A stretch of 64,000 nt of DNA from contig NZ_AP031572.1 in NCBI RefSeq assembly GCF_040436315.1, positions 682,001-746,000 of the forward strand, in the 5' to 3' direction. The stretch comes from Synechocystis sp. LKSZ1 (lineage in GTDB: Bacteria; Cyanobacteriota; Cyanobacteriia; Cyanobacteriales; Microcystaceae). Made by a program: the position numbers and the translations under genes. The notes beneath the pieces are model-generated. The model was not told the DNA's origin. It saw only the letters and a list, made by a program, of their open reading frames with translations, and searched no databases. Shown here piece by piece: positions 41,755 through 49,940 of the stretch. The first letter of the stretch is position 1. Every line of letters starts with the position of its first letter.

Positions 41755-44031
41755 ATGACGGCTCAACACCTGCGAGTTACCGTCCAAGGCAAAGTGCAGG
41801 GCGTTGGATTCCGCCCTTTTGCCTATCGTCTGGCCAAGGGACTTGGCGTCAACGGTTGGGTTCAAAATTCATCGCGAGGAGCCGTCCTCAGCCTGGAAGC
41901 AGATGCTCTGATTTTGGCAGAATTTTTAGAGCGTTTGCGAACTCAATTGCCGCCCCCTGGCCAGATTGAAGACTGGGAAATTGAAACCTATCCTCTGGTT
42001 CACTTTACTCAATTCGAGATTCGGGCCAGTGTCCCTGGCCCTAAAACCGCGACGATCCTGCCGGACTTGGCAACTTGTCCAGCCTGTCTCGTCGATATTT
42101 TTGATCCCCAGAATCGCCGCTATCGCTATCCCTTCACCAATTGCACCCACTGTGGGCCCCGTTACAGCATCATTGAGGGCCTACCCTACGACCGGGGGGC
42201 CACCAGTATGCGAGCTTTTCCTCTCTGCCCGGCCTGTGAGCAAGAATACCGTGATCCGGGTAATCGTCGTTTCCATGCCCAACCCAATGCCTGTCCGGCC
42301 TGTGGCCCCCAGATTGAGCTTTGGGACACAACGGGCCAAGTCATCGCTCAGAAGCAGGAAGCTTTGACTAAAACCCTCGAGGCTCTCCAAGCAGGCAAAA
42401 TTGTTGCCATTAAAGGCTTGGGTGGTTTTCAACTCTGGGTTGATGCCCATCAAGAAGGAGCCGTACAGCGTCTGCGACAACGGAAACATCGGCCCGCTAA
42501 ACCTTTGGCGGTCATGTATCCTCAACTCAACCAAATTGCTGAGGACTGTGATGTCGGCCAAGAAGAAGCGGATTTATTAACCTCCCCCGCCGCCCCCATT
42601 GTCCTGCTCCGCAAAAAATCGAACTTTTCTCTGGCCCCTTCCCTGGCCCCGAATAATCCGGAGTTGGGGGCCATGCTGCCCTGTACGCCCCTCCATCACC
42701 TGTTGTTAAAGGATTACGGTGGGCCAGTGGTAGCCACCAGTGGCAACGTGGCCGGTGAGCCGATCTGTATTGAGAATGCTGAGGCCCTCCAGCGCCTCTC
42801 GGCCATTGCGGATCTTTTCCTGGTTCATAATCGGCCTATTGTCCGCCCCGTTGATGATTCGGTTGTGCGGGTAATTCAGGGCCAGCCCTTGATGATTCGT
42901 CGGTCTCGGGGTTATGCGCCCCTGCCCCTGACCTTACCCCAGGCCTTGCCCTCCCCCACCCTTGCCGTCGGGGGCCAGTTAAAAAATACGCTGGCCATTG
43001 CCATGGGCAATCAGGCCTACCTCAGCCAGCACATTGGCGATTTAGACACGCCAGCTAGCTACCAAACCTTTGAAAATACCCTGACCAGTCTGGCCCAACT
43101 CTACGACTTTCAGCCCCAAGTGATTGTCCATGACGGCCATCCCGACTACCTCTCGACCCAGTATGCGGCGCGTTGTCCCCAGCCGAAATTAGCCGTCCAG
43201 CATCACTACGCTCACGCCTTGGCAGTGATGGCCGAACATCACCTGGCCCCTCCCGTCCTGGCAGTCACCTGGGATGGTACGGGCTATGGCCTCGATGGCA
43301 CGATCTGGGGCGGCGAATTCCTACGTCTTAAGAATTCTAGTTGGCAACGGGTCGCCCATCTGGCTCCCTTCCCGCTCCTCGGTGGTGAGCAGGCCATTAA
43401 AGATCCCCGCCGCATTGCTTTGGCCCTATGTTCTGGTCAAGACTTCCCCACGAGTCTGGCCCAGGCCTTTTCGACCCAAGACCTCAAAAACTTGGATGCT
43501 TTACAGATCCAACCGTATCTTTGCCCCCTCACGTCCAGCGTCGGTCGTCTGTTTGACGGCGTTTCGGCCCTGTTGGGATTGTGTCAGACCGTTACGTTTG
43601 AGGGCCAAGCGGCCATGGCCCTGGCGGCCGCCGTGGAGGAAGACCTCCCTAGCGAAGCCTATCCCTTTGACCTAGAAGGGACAGACTCCCAGTTAATCCA
43701 CTGGCGGCCCATGCTACGGGCGATCCTTCAGGATTTACAGAGCGGTGTATCGGCAACAGAGATAGCAACTCGCTTCCACCACACCCTTGTTGCCATGCTG
43801 GTGGCCGTGGCCCAGAGCCAGAGAACTCCCCAGATTGTACTGGGAGGTGGTTGTTTTCAGAATCGTTTCCTCCTAGAACAGAGTATTATTGGACTACGCC
43901 AGGCCGGTTTTGAGGTCTATTGGCCCCGTCTCGTTCCCCCTAATGATGGCGGTTTGGCCCTGGGGCAACTTTGGGCCCTGCATTACCGTCAAGGGCCTGC
44001 GTTAGCAAAACACTCACCGGAGGGTCAATAA
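41755..44031 (+). CDS. hypF: Carbamoyltransferase HypF (hydrogenase maturation)
   Basis: 758 residues from the ATG at 41755; an open frame from a GTG at 41704 is less likely. Domains in order: acylphosphatase-like (LRVTVQGKVQGVGFRPFAYRLA, residues about 5-92), two zinc fingers (CPACLVDI...CTHCGPRY and CPACEQEY...CPACGP), YrdC-like nucleotide-binding domain (KIVAIKGLGGFQLWVDA onwards), and a Kae1/TobZ-like domain with HHYAHA and a GGGCFQNRFLLE ending. HypF uses carbamoyl phosphate and ATP to supply the CN ligands of NiFe-hydrogenase via HypE. No other hyp or hox genes lie in the window, so this gene is separated from its partners. Confidence 0.97.
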   Translation: MTAQHLRVTVQGKVQGVGFRPFAYRLAKGLGVNGWVQNSSRGAVLSLEADALILAEFLERLRTQLPPPGQIEDWEIETYPLVHFTQFEIRASVPGPKTATILPDLATCPACLVDIFDPQNRRYRYPFTNCTHCGPRYSIIEGLPYDRGATSMRAFPLCPACEQEYRDPGNRRFHAQPNACPACGPQIELWDTTGQVIAQKQEALTKTLEALQAGKIVAIKGLGGFQLWVDAHQEGAVQRLRQRKHRPAKPLAVMYPQLNQIAEDCDVGQEEADLLTSPAAPIVLLRKKSNFSLAPSLAPNNPELGAMLPCTPLHHLLLKDYGGPVVATSGNVAGEPICIENAEALQRLSAIADLFLVHNRPIVRPVDDSVVRVIQGQPLMIRRSRGYAPLPLTLPQALPSPTLAVGGQLKNTLAIAMGNQAYLSQHIGDLDTPASYQTFENTLTSLAQLYDFQPQVIVHDGHPDYLSTQYAARCPQPKLAVQHHYAHALAVMAEHHLAPPVLAVTWDGTGYGLDGTIWGGEFLRLKNSSWQRVAHLAPFPLLGGEQAIKDPRRIALALCSGQDFPTSLAQAFSTQDLKNLDALQIQPYLCPLTSSVGRLFDGVSALLGLCQTVTFEGQAAMALAAAVEEDLPSEAYPFDLEGTDSQLIHWRPMLRAILQDLQSGVSATEIATRFHHTLVAMLVAVAQSQRTPQIVLGGGCFQNRFLLEQSIIGLRQAGFEVYWPRLVPPNDGGLALGQLWALHYRQGPALAKHSPEGQ

Positions 44032-44095
44032 CCAAGATTGTAAAGTTTTGTTATTGTAGGAAATATCAAACCGAACTTGTAATCGGGATGGAATT

Positions 44096-44788
44096 ATGGC
44101 AGTATCTTTAATTTCCCAATTTCAGGGACAAGACACTCAACACCTGAAGGCCGTTTGGCAACAGCTAGGCCCTCATAGCTGCCCCTACCACTACAATTTC
44201 CATCTCCATACCCGTTGTTCCGATGGCCAAATGGAGCCAGAGCAACTCATTGAACAAGCTGTCGGCCTAGGGTTATCGGGCCTGGCCATTACCGATCACC
44301 ACTCTGTTCTCGGCTACCAACGGGCCCAGCGCTGGCTCGATTCCTTTTTTAGCTATAGTTCTGAGTCCTCTAGCCTAACCCTCTGGACGGGGGTAGAAAT
44401 TACCAGTGATCTAGCCGGTACTGAAGTCCACATTCTGGGTTACGGCTTTGATCCTACCCACTCGGCCCTGGCCCCCTACCTCACAGGAGAACGGCCCCAG
44501 CCGGGAGATGAAATGGCCAGTAAAGTGATTCAGGCCTTGCATCAGGCGGGCGGGTTAGTAGTATTAGCCCACCCGGCCCGCTATCGACAGCCCGCCAGTC
44601 GTTTAATTCCCCTAGCCGTCCAACTCGGCATTGATGGGGTCGAGGCCTACTACGCCTATGGCAATCCCAAGCCCTGGCAGAGTAGTCCTCCGCAGATGGA
44701 GGAAATTTGTCATTTTAGTGACCTCTATGGTCTGTTCCGTACCTGCGGCACCGATAGCCACGGCGAAAGTATTCTCTACCGTCTCTAG
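44096..44788 (+). CDS. PHP domain phosphoesterase
   Basis: 230 residues. The PHP motifs are in place: FHLHTRCSDGQMEPEQLIEQA (motif I), LAITDHHSVLGY (motif II), GVEIT with EVHILGYG (motif III), VLAHPARY and CGTDSHGES (motif IV). A trinuclear metal site is thus complete. Stand-alone PHP proteins of this size in bacteria dephosphorylate nucleoside 3',5'-bisphosphates or other small phosphates (RNase AM/YciV type is one possibility). Cytosolic. First of three closely spaced plus-strand genes (50 bp to the next). Confidence 0.9.
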   Translation: MAVSLISQFQGQDTQHLKAVWQQLGPHSCPYHYNFHLHTRCSDGQMEPEQLIEQAVGLGLSGLAITDHHSVLGYQRAQRWLDSFFSYSSESSSLTLWTGVEITSDLAGTEVHILGYGFDPTHSALAPYLTGERPQPGDEMASKVIQALHQAGGLVVLAHPARYRQPASRLIPLAVQLGIDGVEAYYAYGNPKPWQSSPPQMEEICHFSDLYGLFRTCGTDSHGESILYRL

Positions 44789-44838
44789 GGGCTGGTAAGC
44801 TACTCCCAGATTCCTGTGAACCCGTCTCGACGCCTGTC

Positions 44839-45711
44839 ATGATTGCTTCCTCCCCTGAACCTACCTGGCGAACGATCCTGCGACTACTCCGCTGGCATAA
44901 ACCTGCCGGTCGTCTGATCCTAATGATTCCGGCCCTCTGGGCTGTGGTGCTGGCGGCCCAGGGCCATCCTCCTCTTCCCCTGGTGGGGGTGATTATTCTG
45001 GGAACCTTGGCCACCAGTGCGCTGGGCTGTGTCGTTAACGATCTCTGGGACAGGGATATTGATCCCCAGGTAGAGCGCACCAAAACCCGCCCCTTGGCCG
45101 ACCGTAGCCTTTCCCTGCAAGTGGGAATAGGAGTGGCCCTCGTTTCTCTCCTTTGTGCTGGGGGCCTGGCCCTGTACCTCAATGCCCTTAGTTTTTGGCT
45201 CTGCGTCGCGGCGGTACCGGTGATTATTGGTTATCCGCTGGCTAAGCGCGTTTTTCCTGTTCCCCAGTTGGTGCTATCCCTCGCCTGGGGCTTTGCGGTT
45301 TTGATCAGTTGGACAGCGGTGACGGGCCGTTTAGAAACCCCGACTTGGCTCCTCTGGTTGGCAACGGTGCTTTGGACGCTTGGGTTTGATACGGTCTATG
45401 CCATGGCGGATCGAGAAGATGACCGCCGCATTGGGGTAAACTCCAGTGCTCTCTTCTTTGGCGATGGCGTGATCTGGGCTATTGGTTTGTTCTACCTGGG
45501 TACTCTCGCTGCCCTGACAGAATTAGGCATTTTATTGGCTTTGAATCCTATCTATTGGGTTAGCCTTGCCCTGGCGGGGGCGGGTTGGTTTTGGCAATGC
45601 TGGCGGCTGCGTTCCCCTGGGTTGGAAATTCCGGTCTATGGGCAAATTTTTGGCGAAAATGTCTGGTTAGGTTTTGGCTTACTCCTCGGCATGACCCTGG
45701 GTTGGGTTTAA
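44839..45711 (+). CDS. ubiA: 4-Hydroxybenzoate polyprenyltransferase (plastoquinone pathway)
   Basis: 290 residues, eight or nine hydrophobic segments. The two Asp-rich prenyl diphosphate sites are NDLWDRDIDPQVERTKTRPLA and the second DREDDRRIGVNSSALFFG. Best match in form is cyanobacterial 4-hydroxybenzoate solanesyltransferase (PlqA), which starts plastoquinone synthesis rather than ubiquinone. Membrane enzyme. The next gene (M48) starts 12 bp downstream, so co-transcription is likely. Confidence 0.93.
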   Translation: MIASSPEPTWRTILRLLRWHKPAGRLILMIPALWAVVLAAQGHPPLPLVGVIILGTLATSALGCVVNDLWDRDIDPQVERTKTRPLADRSLSLQVGIGVALVSLLCAGGLALYLNALSFWLCVAAVPVIIGYPLAKRVFPVPQLVLSLAWGFAVLISWTAVTGRLETPTWLLWLATVLWTLGFDTVYAMADREDDRRIGVNSSALFFGDGVIWAIGLFYLGTLAALTELGILLALNPIYWVSLALAGAGWFWQCWRLRSPGLEIPVYGQIFGENVWLGFGLLLGMTLGWV

Positions 45712-45723
45712 AGGATAAAAATT

Positions 45724-46599
45724 ATGGTATCGACAACAAAATTATTAATTGGACTCCGGGCCGATGACTTTCGTCACCCCCTAGACCAACGGGCCACCCA
45801 AAATCTGAAGCAACTACCGGGCATGGATGTATTGGTGAGAGGCCTACTGGGCAATGTGGCCGAACAATTTTTTGCCCTCAATAATTTGGCTGCTAGTGTC
45901 CGGGTCAGTAAGAAACAACTCCCCCATCTCCACGAACTTCTACTGGAGGCCTGTCGCATTCTGGATTTAGAACCGCCCCAACTCTACGTCCAGCAAAATC
46001 CTGTTCCCAATGCCTATACCTTTGCCATGCGGGGTAAACAGCCCTTTATGGTTCTACATACCGCGCTGATCGACCTCCTGACTCCCCAGGAAATTCAAGC
46101 GGTGATGGCCCATGAACTCGGCCACCTAAAATGCGAGCACGGGGTCTATCTCACCCTGGCGAATTTAATGGTGCTAGCAGCCGGCCTACTACCGACCTGG
46201 GGAACGGCCTTGGCCCAGTCTCTGCAATCCCAGATGTTGGAATGGGTCCGCTGTGCTGAATTTAGCAGTGACCGGGCGGCCCTGCTGGCGGTACAAGACC
46301 CCCGGATAGTGATGTCAGTCTTGATGAAGTTGGCGGGAGGCTCTCCCACCCTGGCACCATTGCTCAACCTGGATGCCTTTATTGAGCAGGCCCGAGATTA
46401 CGAGGCCTTAGGGGAAGATGAATTAGGCGCCATGCTTAAGGCCCTGCAAACGGAACAACTCACCCATCCCGTGCCGGTTCTGCGGGCCCGAGAAATTGAT
46501 CGCTGGGCTAGTTCTCCGGCCTACCATCAACTCTTGCAAGGAGACGCTAAACAATATAAGCTAGAGACTGAAATAAAGGGCGGCTGGCGAAATTGGTAG
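45724..46599 (+). CDS. M48 family zinc metalloprotease (HtpX-like)
   Basis: 291 residues. Catalytic helix VMAHELGHLKCEHG (HExxH) and third ligand in AEFSSDRAALLAVQ. A hydrophobic stretch after the active site (LTLANLMVLAAGLLPTW) may contact the membrane, but the several N-terminal helices of true HtpX are absent. N-terminal part includes FRHPLDQRATQNLKQLPGM, typical of the cyanobacterial short M48 group. Odd point: the last seven codons and the TAG stop (46597-46599) lie inside tRNA-Leu, so the tail EIKGGWRNW is partly tRNA-encoded. Confidence 0.9.
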   Translation: MVSTTKLLIGLRADDFRHPLDQRATQNLKQLPGMDVLVRGLLGNVAEQFFALNNLAASVRVSKKQLPHLHELLLEACRILDLEPPQLYVQQNPVPNAYTFAMRGKQPFMVLHTALIDLLTPQEIQAVMAHELGHLKCEHGVYLTLANLMVLAAGLLPTWGTALAQSLQSQMLEWVRCAEFSSDRAALLAVQDPRIVMSVLMKLAGGSPTLAPLLNLDAFIEQARDYEALGEDELGAMLKALQTEQLTHPVPVLRAREIDRWASSPAYHQLLQGDAKQYKLETEIKGGWRNW

Positions 46600-46660
46600 A
46601 CGCACCACACTCAAAATGTGGCGGGGTTCCCCCGTGAGAGTTCGAGTCTCTCGCTGCCCA
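46578..46660 (+). tRNA. trnL-CAA: tRNA-Leu (anticodon CAA)
   Basis: 83 nt, class II with long variable arm. Acceptor GGGCGGC/GCTGCCC, discriminator A, anticodon stem CCACA/TGTGG with loop CTCAAAA (anticodon CAA), variable arm CGGGGTTCCCCCG, T arm GAGAGTTCGAGTCTCTC. No CCA encoded, no intron. Its first 22 bases are also the end of the M48 reading frame. Confidence 0.97.
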
Positions 46661-46706
46661 TAGAAATCTTTAGACCAAAGTATCTAGTTCTCACGGCAAC
46701 CCTATC

Positions 46707-47564
46707 CTATTCGTAGAGGGGCGCTGGTTTGAGGTTTATCTTCTGAGCGATGGGCGCAACCCGCTCCACCACCTGAATCAAGTAACTGTAGCTAGGAACG
46801 GGGGCCTCGGGAAGATAGCCAGCAGAAGCGGCCACAGTGGGGCTATTGTCGGCAAGGGCTTGGGTTAATGCGGCCTGTTGTTTGGCTTCTAGATTAGGGC
46901 TAAGTAAAACGGCTCCACTGGGAACCGGGTGGTTATCGGTGTACAAGATACGAAATTTTTGTTGGGGAAACTCAGTGCGGTAGCGATTGAATTCCGCTTG
47001 GGATAGGGCCCCAGCGTCCACTCGTTGTTGGGCCACCCAGCCCATAATGGTTTTGGGGGTATCCGCCAGGGCCGCTTCGGCGAGCGTAAGCCCGTAAAGA
47101 TTGAAGAGCGGTAGATAATAGCCCGTCGCGGAACCGGGCTGACCAAAGGCGACTTTTTTCCCATTGAGTTCCTTGAGAACTTGGATAGGACTATCCTGGC
47201 GGACAATGAGCACCGAGCGATTCTCTAATCTCCCTTCCATGGCAAAAATGGGGCGGTAGCGAGATTTGGCAATGGCCAGGGCCACGACCCCCGGCGGCGC
47301 AAAAACAAGATCCCAACGGTGAGCTTGAATTTGTGTTAAGGCCTGAATTTCATTGTAGGTCGGCTCCAACTCCACCAGGCTATTGAGTTTTTGACTGAGG
47401 TAATCTTTAAGTTTTGTGTACTGCTCTAGTTGACGGTCACTACTCTCTAAATTAACCACCCCAATACTCAGTTTATCCGGCGGGGAACTCGGCACCGAGC
47501 GACAGGCCCCGAGGGCGAAGGTGCACAGTAAAAGCAACAAAAAGCGTCGTGATAGGGAGATCAT
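46707..47564 (-). CDS. PhnD-like periplasmic binding lipoprotein
   Basis: 285 residues with a lipoprotein signal (RRFLLLLLCTFALGAC, lipobox LGAC). The mature protein is a type 2 periplasmic binding fold of the PhnD/phosphonate-binding family: KLSIGVVNLESSDRQLEQY, YNEIQALTQIQAHRWDLVFAPPGVVAL, GKKVAFGQPGSATGYYLP and VPSGAVLL. No ABC permease or ATPase accompanies it, so it may serve as a sensor-linked binding protein rather than part of a transporter. The nearest neighbour is a divergent haem/HAMP membrane protein (80 bp gap), a natural candidate partner. Confidence 0.87.
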   Translation of the reverse strand: MISLSRRFLLLLLCTFALGACRSVPSSPPDKLSIGVVNLESSDRQLEQYTKLKDYLSQKLNSLVELEPTYNEIQALTQIQAHRWDLVFAPPGVVALAIAKSRYRPIFAMEGRLENRSVLIVRQDSPIQVLKELNGKKVAFGQPGSATGYYLPLFNLYGLTLAEAALADTPKTIMGWVAQQRVDAGALSQAEFNRYRTEFPQQKFRILYTDNHPVPSGAVLLSPNLEAKQQAALTQALADNSPTVAASAGYLPEAPVPSYSYLIQVVERVAPIAQKINLKPAPLYE

Positions 47565-47644
47565 AAAAATTTAAGCTTGGCCCCTTGATTCGCTAGTCTA
47601 CAATAACTTTTAATTAGAAGCCCCGGCTTTGCAGGAGCCAAGTA

Positions 47645-48562
47645 ATGTTAAGAAATTTTAAGCTTGCCGCTAAATTAAATCTACTTTTAATTGCTATTTT
47701 TCTGACCACAATTATTGCCATTGGCCTGCTCTTATCCTTTCTGTTAGAGCGAAATGCAGAGCGAATCGTGACAGAAAAGGCTCTACTCTTGATTGAAACC
47801 ATGGGTTCTGTTCGCCATTACACCAGTACCCAAGTTAATCCAGAGTTAGCCAGTCGCCTGGAAACCGAAAGCCAGTTTTTACCCCAAACGGTACCCGGTT
47901 ATTCCGCTCGGGAAGTCTTTGAAGAATTGAGAAAGCGCCCGGAATACAGTGATTTCTTCTACAAAGAGGCAACCCTTAACCCCACTAACCTACGGGATAA
48001 AGCCGATACCTTTGAAACAGATGTCGTCACAACTTTCCAACAGGAAAGTAGCCTTAAGGAGAAGATAGGGTTCCGCTCATTACCGAGTGGCGATATTTTC
48101 TATATTGCTCGTCCCCTTGCCGTGACCAAGGAAAGTTGTCTGCGCTGTCATAGTACGCCCTCCGCAGCGCCGAAAAGTCAACTGGCGACCTACGGCGACC
48201 AGTATGGATTTGGTTGGAAGCTGAATGAAATTGTTGGTGCTCAGATGATTTCCGTCCCCGCAAGCAAGGTCTTTGAGGATGCCCGGAGTTTACAGTGGAC
48301 GGCCATCGGTATTGTGACCTTTTTCCTCGTGGTGGCCCTCGTCGTGCTCAATCTTTTCCTCAAGTGGACGGTTACCAATCCCTTGCAGGCTATGGCCCAG
48401 TTAGCCCGTCAGATTAGTATGGGCGACATGAGTGGAGAATTTCCCCAGGCCAGTCATGATGAAATCGGGATTTTGGCCGCTTCCCTTAATCGCATGAAGG
48501 TCAGTCTCCAGATGGCCATGGAAATGCTCAATCCTGATGCTAGCCAGGATACGACCTCCTGA
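47645..48562 (+). CDS. Membrane-bound Tll0287-like haem domain with HAMP
   Basis: 305 residues. Helix 1 (about residues 12-32, LLLIAIFLTTIIAIGLLLSFLL), a periplasmic Tll0287-like/DUF3365 domain of about 190 residues with a c-type haem motif CLRCH, helix 2 (about 220-240, AIGIVTFFLVVALVVLNLFL), then HAMP (residues about 240-295). The protein ends 15 residues after HAMP, so no kinase, cyclase or methyl-accepting domain is attached. Known Tll0287-type domains bind haem c and may sense redox, CO or NO. It needs a separate output partner; a Ser/Thr kinase (48572) and a PhnD-like lipoprotein (46707) flank it. Confidence 0.88.
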   Translation: MLRNFKLAAKLNLLLIAIFLTTIIAIGLLLSFLLERNAERIVTEKALLLIETMGSVRHYTSTQVNPELASRLETESQFLPQTVPGYSAREVFEELRKRPEYSDFFYKEATLNPTNLRDKADTFETDVVTTFQQESSLKEKIGFRSLPSGDIFYIARPLAVTKESCLRCHSTPSAAPKSQLATYGDQYGFGWKLNEIVGAQMISVPASKVFEDARSLQWTAIGIVTFFLVVALVVLNLFLKWTVTNPLQAMAQLARQISMGDMSGEFPQASHDEIGILAASLNRMKVSLQMAMEMLNPDASQDTTS

Positions 48563-48571
48563 ACTAGAGGG

Positions 48572-49897
48572 TTAGAGCAACCGTTGTTTAAAAGCCTGAC
48601 GATGCTCAGGGTTGGGAATTTTTTGGGCCAATAGCTCCACTAAGGCAGGCCCTGACAGTTGGACATTTTGGCTCATAACCCGTTGACAAACAATGGCCGC
48701 CATCGGGCCAATAAATTCCGCTAGGGTCTCCTGGCAGCGAGCAATGAATTCCGCTGGGGGCAAACTGGGAAGCGTTGTCGGCGGCAAAATGGCTTCGGTA
48801 TGAGCCGGAGTCGGGGGGATGTTGGCCAGAGAAGAGGGAGCGGGGGTCGGTAAGGGGGGTAGGGAAGGCAACGTGTTTGACGCAGGGACTGATGCTAGGG
48901 GCTGAGTGGGTTCCGCTCGGGGGGAAGGAGAGGATTCTACGGAAGAAGGCCTGGCTTCGGGGGATTCACTGCGGGTACTGGGATAGAAAGAGCGGTAGAG
49001 GGTTGTTAGGGTCTGTAGGACCTCCGTGGCATTTCTAGGCCGCTCATGGGGTAAGCGGGCCATGAGGCGATCAAGGAAATCCGCTAATGGGGGCGAAACT
49101 TCGGGGGCGGCTCCCCGCCAATGAAGGCAGTCCTGGACAGAATCATAGAATTCACTCGGTTCCTGGGCCGTTAATAAAAAGACAAAGGTACGACCTAGGG
49201 CAAAAAAATCCGATTGGGGAATGGCCTTGCCGTATACCTGCTCTGGTGGCGTATAGCCGGCAGATACCACTCCCGTCACTTTGCCCTCGGCCTGTTTAGA
49301 GACAAAAGTATCTGTTACCCGTCGGACGGCCCCAAAATCGATCAAGGCTAGTTGGCCATTGGCCCGGAGCATGACATTCGATGGCTTAATGTCTCGGTGG
49401 AAAAATTGATGTTTATGGACTTCTTGCAAAATTTTAGCCAACTGGATCAGCCACTGGAGGGCTCGCTTCTGTTCAATGGCTTTGCCGCGCCGACTGATAT
49501 ATTCCAACAAGTTCAGACCTTCAATTTTCTCCATCACCAAACAGTGCATCACCTCGCCAGAACCTTGCGGCCGATAGATAAAAAAATCCTCCAAGTCCAC
49601 CCGAGGAATCCCCGGATGATTGAGTTGGGCCAACACCTGGGCCTCGCGCTCAAAGAGTTCAACATACTTGGGCACATTCTGAGTTAAGACCTTGAGGACT
49701 TTGACCCGATTTTCCAGCCCACTGGTTTCTGGCCCACAGCTCACCACTTCGTAGGTGCGACTAAATCCCCCGCCTCCCAGTTGACGAGTGGTACGATAGC
49801 GCCCATCAATTAATAATTCAGAGCCACAACCTTGGCAAAATAAAAGCGTATTACTGTTATTTGGACTAGTACAACCGGGGTTGATGCAAAGACTCAT
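48572..49897 (-). CDS. Ser/Thr protein kinase with N-terminal zinc ribbon
   Basis: 441 residues. N-terminal zinc-ribbon-like CINPGCTSPNN...CQGCGSEL, then a eukaryotic-type kinase domain: glycine loop GGGGFSRTYEV, VKVLKV lysine, FFHRDIKPSNVMLRANGQLALIDFGAV catalytic block, APE-like PPEQV. After the kinase domain comes a Pro/Ser-rich low-complexity linker (about residues 290-370) and a C-terminal helical segment. This is the typical cyanobacterial Spk layout. Soluble or peripheral; substrate unknown. Convergent with the haem/HAMP gene (10 bp) and 43 bp downstream of the cyclase gene. Confidence 0.93.
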   Translation of the reverse strand: MSLCINPGCTSPNNSNTLLFCQGCGSELLIDGRYRTTRQLGGGGFSRTYEVVSCGPETSGLENRVKVLKVLTQNVPKYVELFEREAQVLAQLNHPGIPRVDLEDFFIYRPQGSGEVMHCLVMEKIEGLNLLEYISRRGKAIEQKRALQWLIQLAKILQEVHKHQFFHRDIKPSNVMLRANGQLALIDFGAVRRVTDTFVSKQAEGKVTGVVSAGYTPPEQVYGKAIPQSDFFALGRTFVFLLTAQEPSEFYDSVQDCLHWRGAAPEVSPPLADFLDRLMARLPHERPRNATEVLQTLTTLYRSFYPSTRSESPEARPSSVESSPSPRAEPTQPLASVPASNTLPSLPPLPTPAPSSLANIPPTPAHTEAILPPTTLPSLPPAEFIARCQETLAEFIGPMAAIVCQRVMSQNVQLSGPALVELLAQKIPNPEHRQAFKQRLL

Positions 49898-49940
49898 GGC
49901 AGGGGGAGGGAACGATTATTTTAATGATAGTGAGGATTAC

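Noticed and set aside
42181-42561. Antisense frame within hypF, and similar long antisense frames inside pyk, dxs, leuC and the MacB permease
   Set aside because: GC-rich codon bias leaves antisense frames open; none has a ribosome site or domain.
46707-47564. Phosphonate ABC transporter operon
   Set aside because: Only the binding protein is present; no permease or ATPase gene is adjacent.
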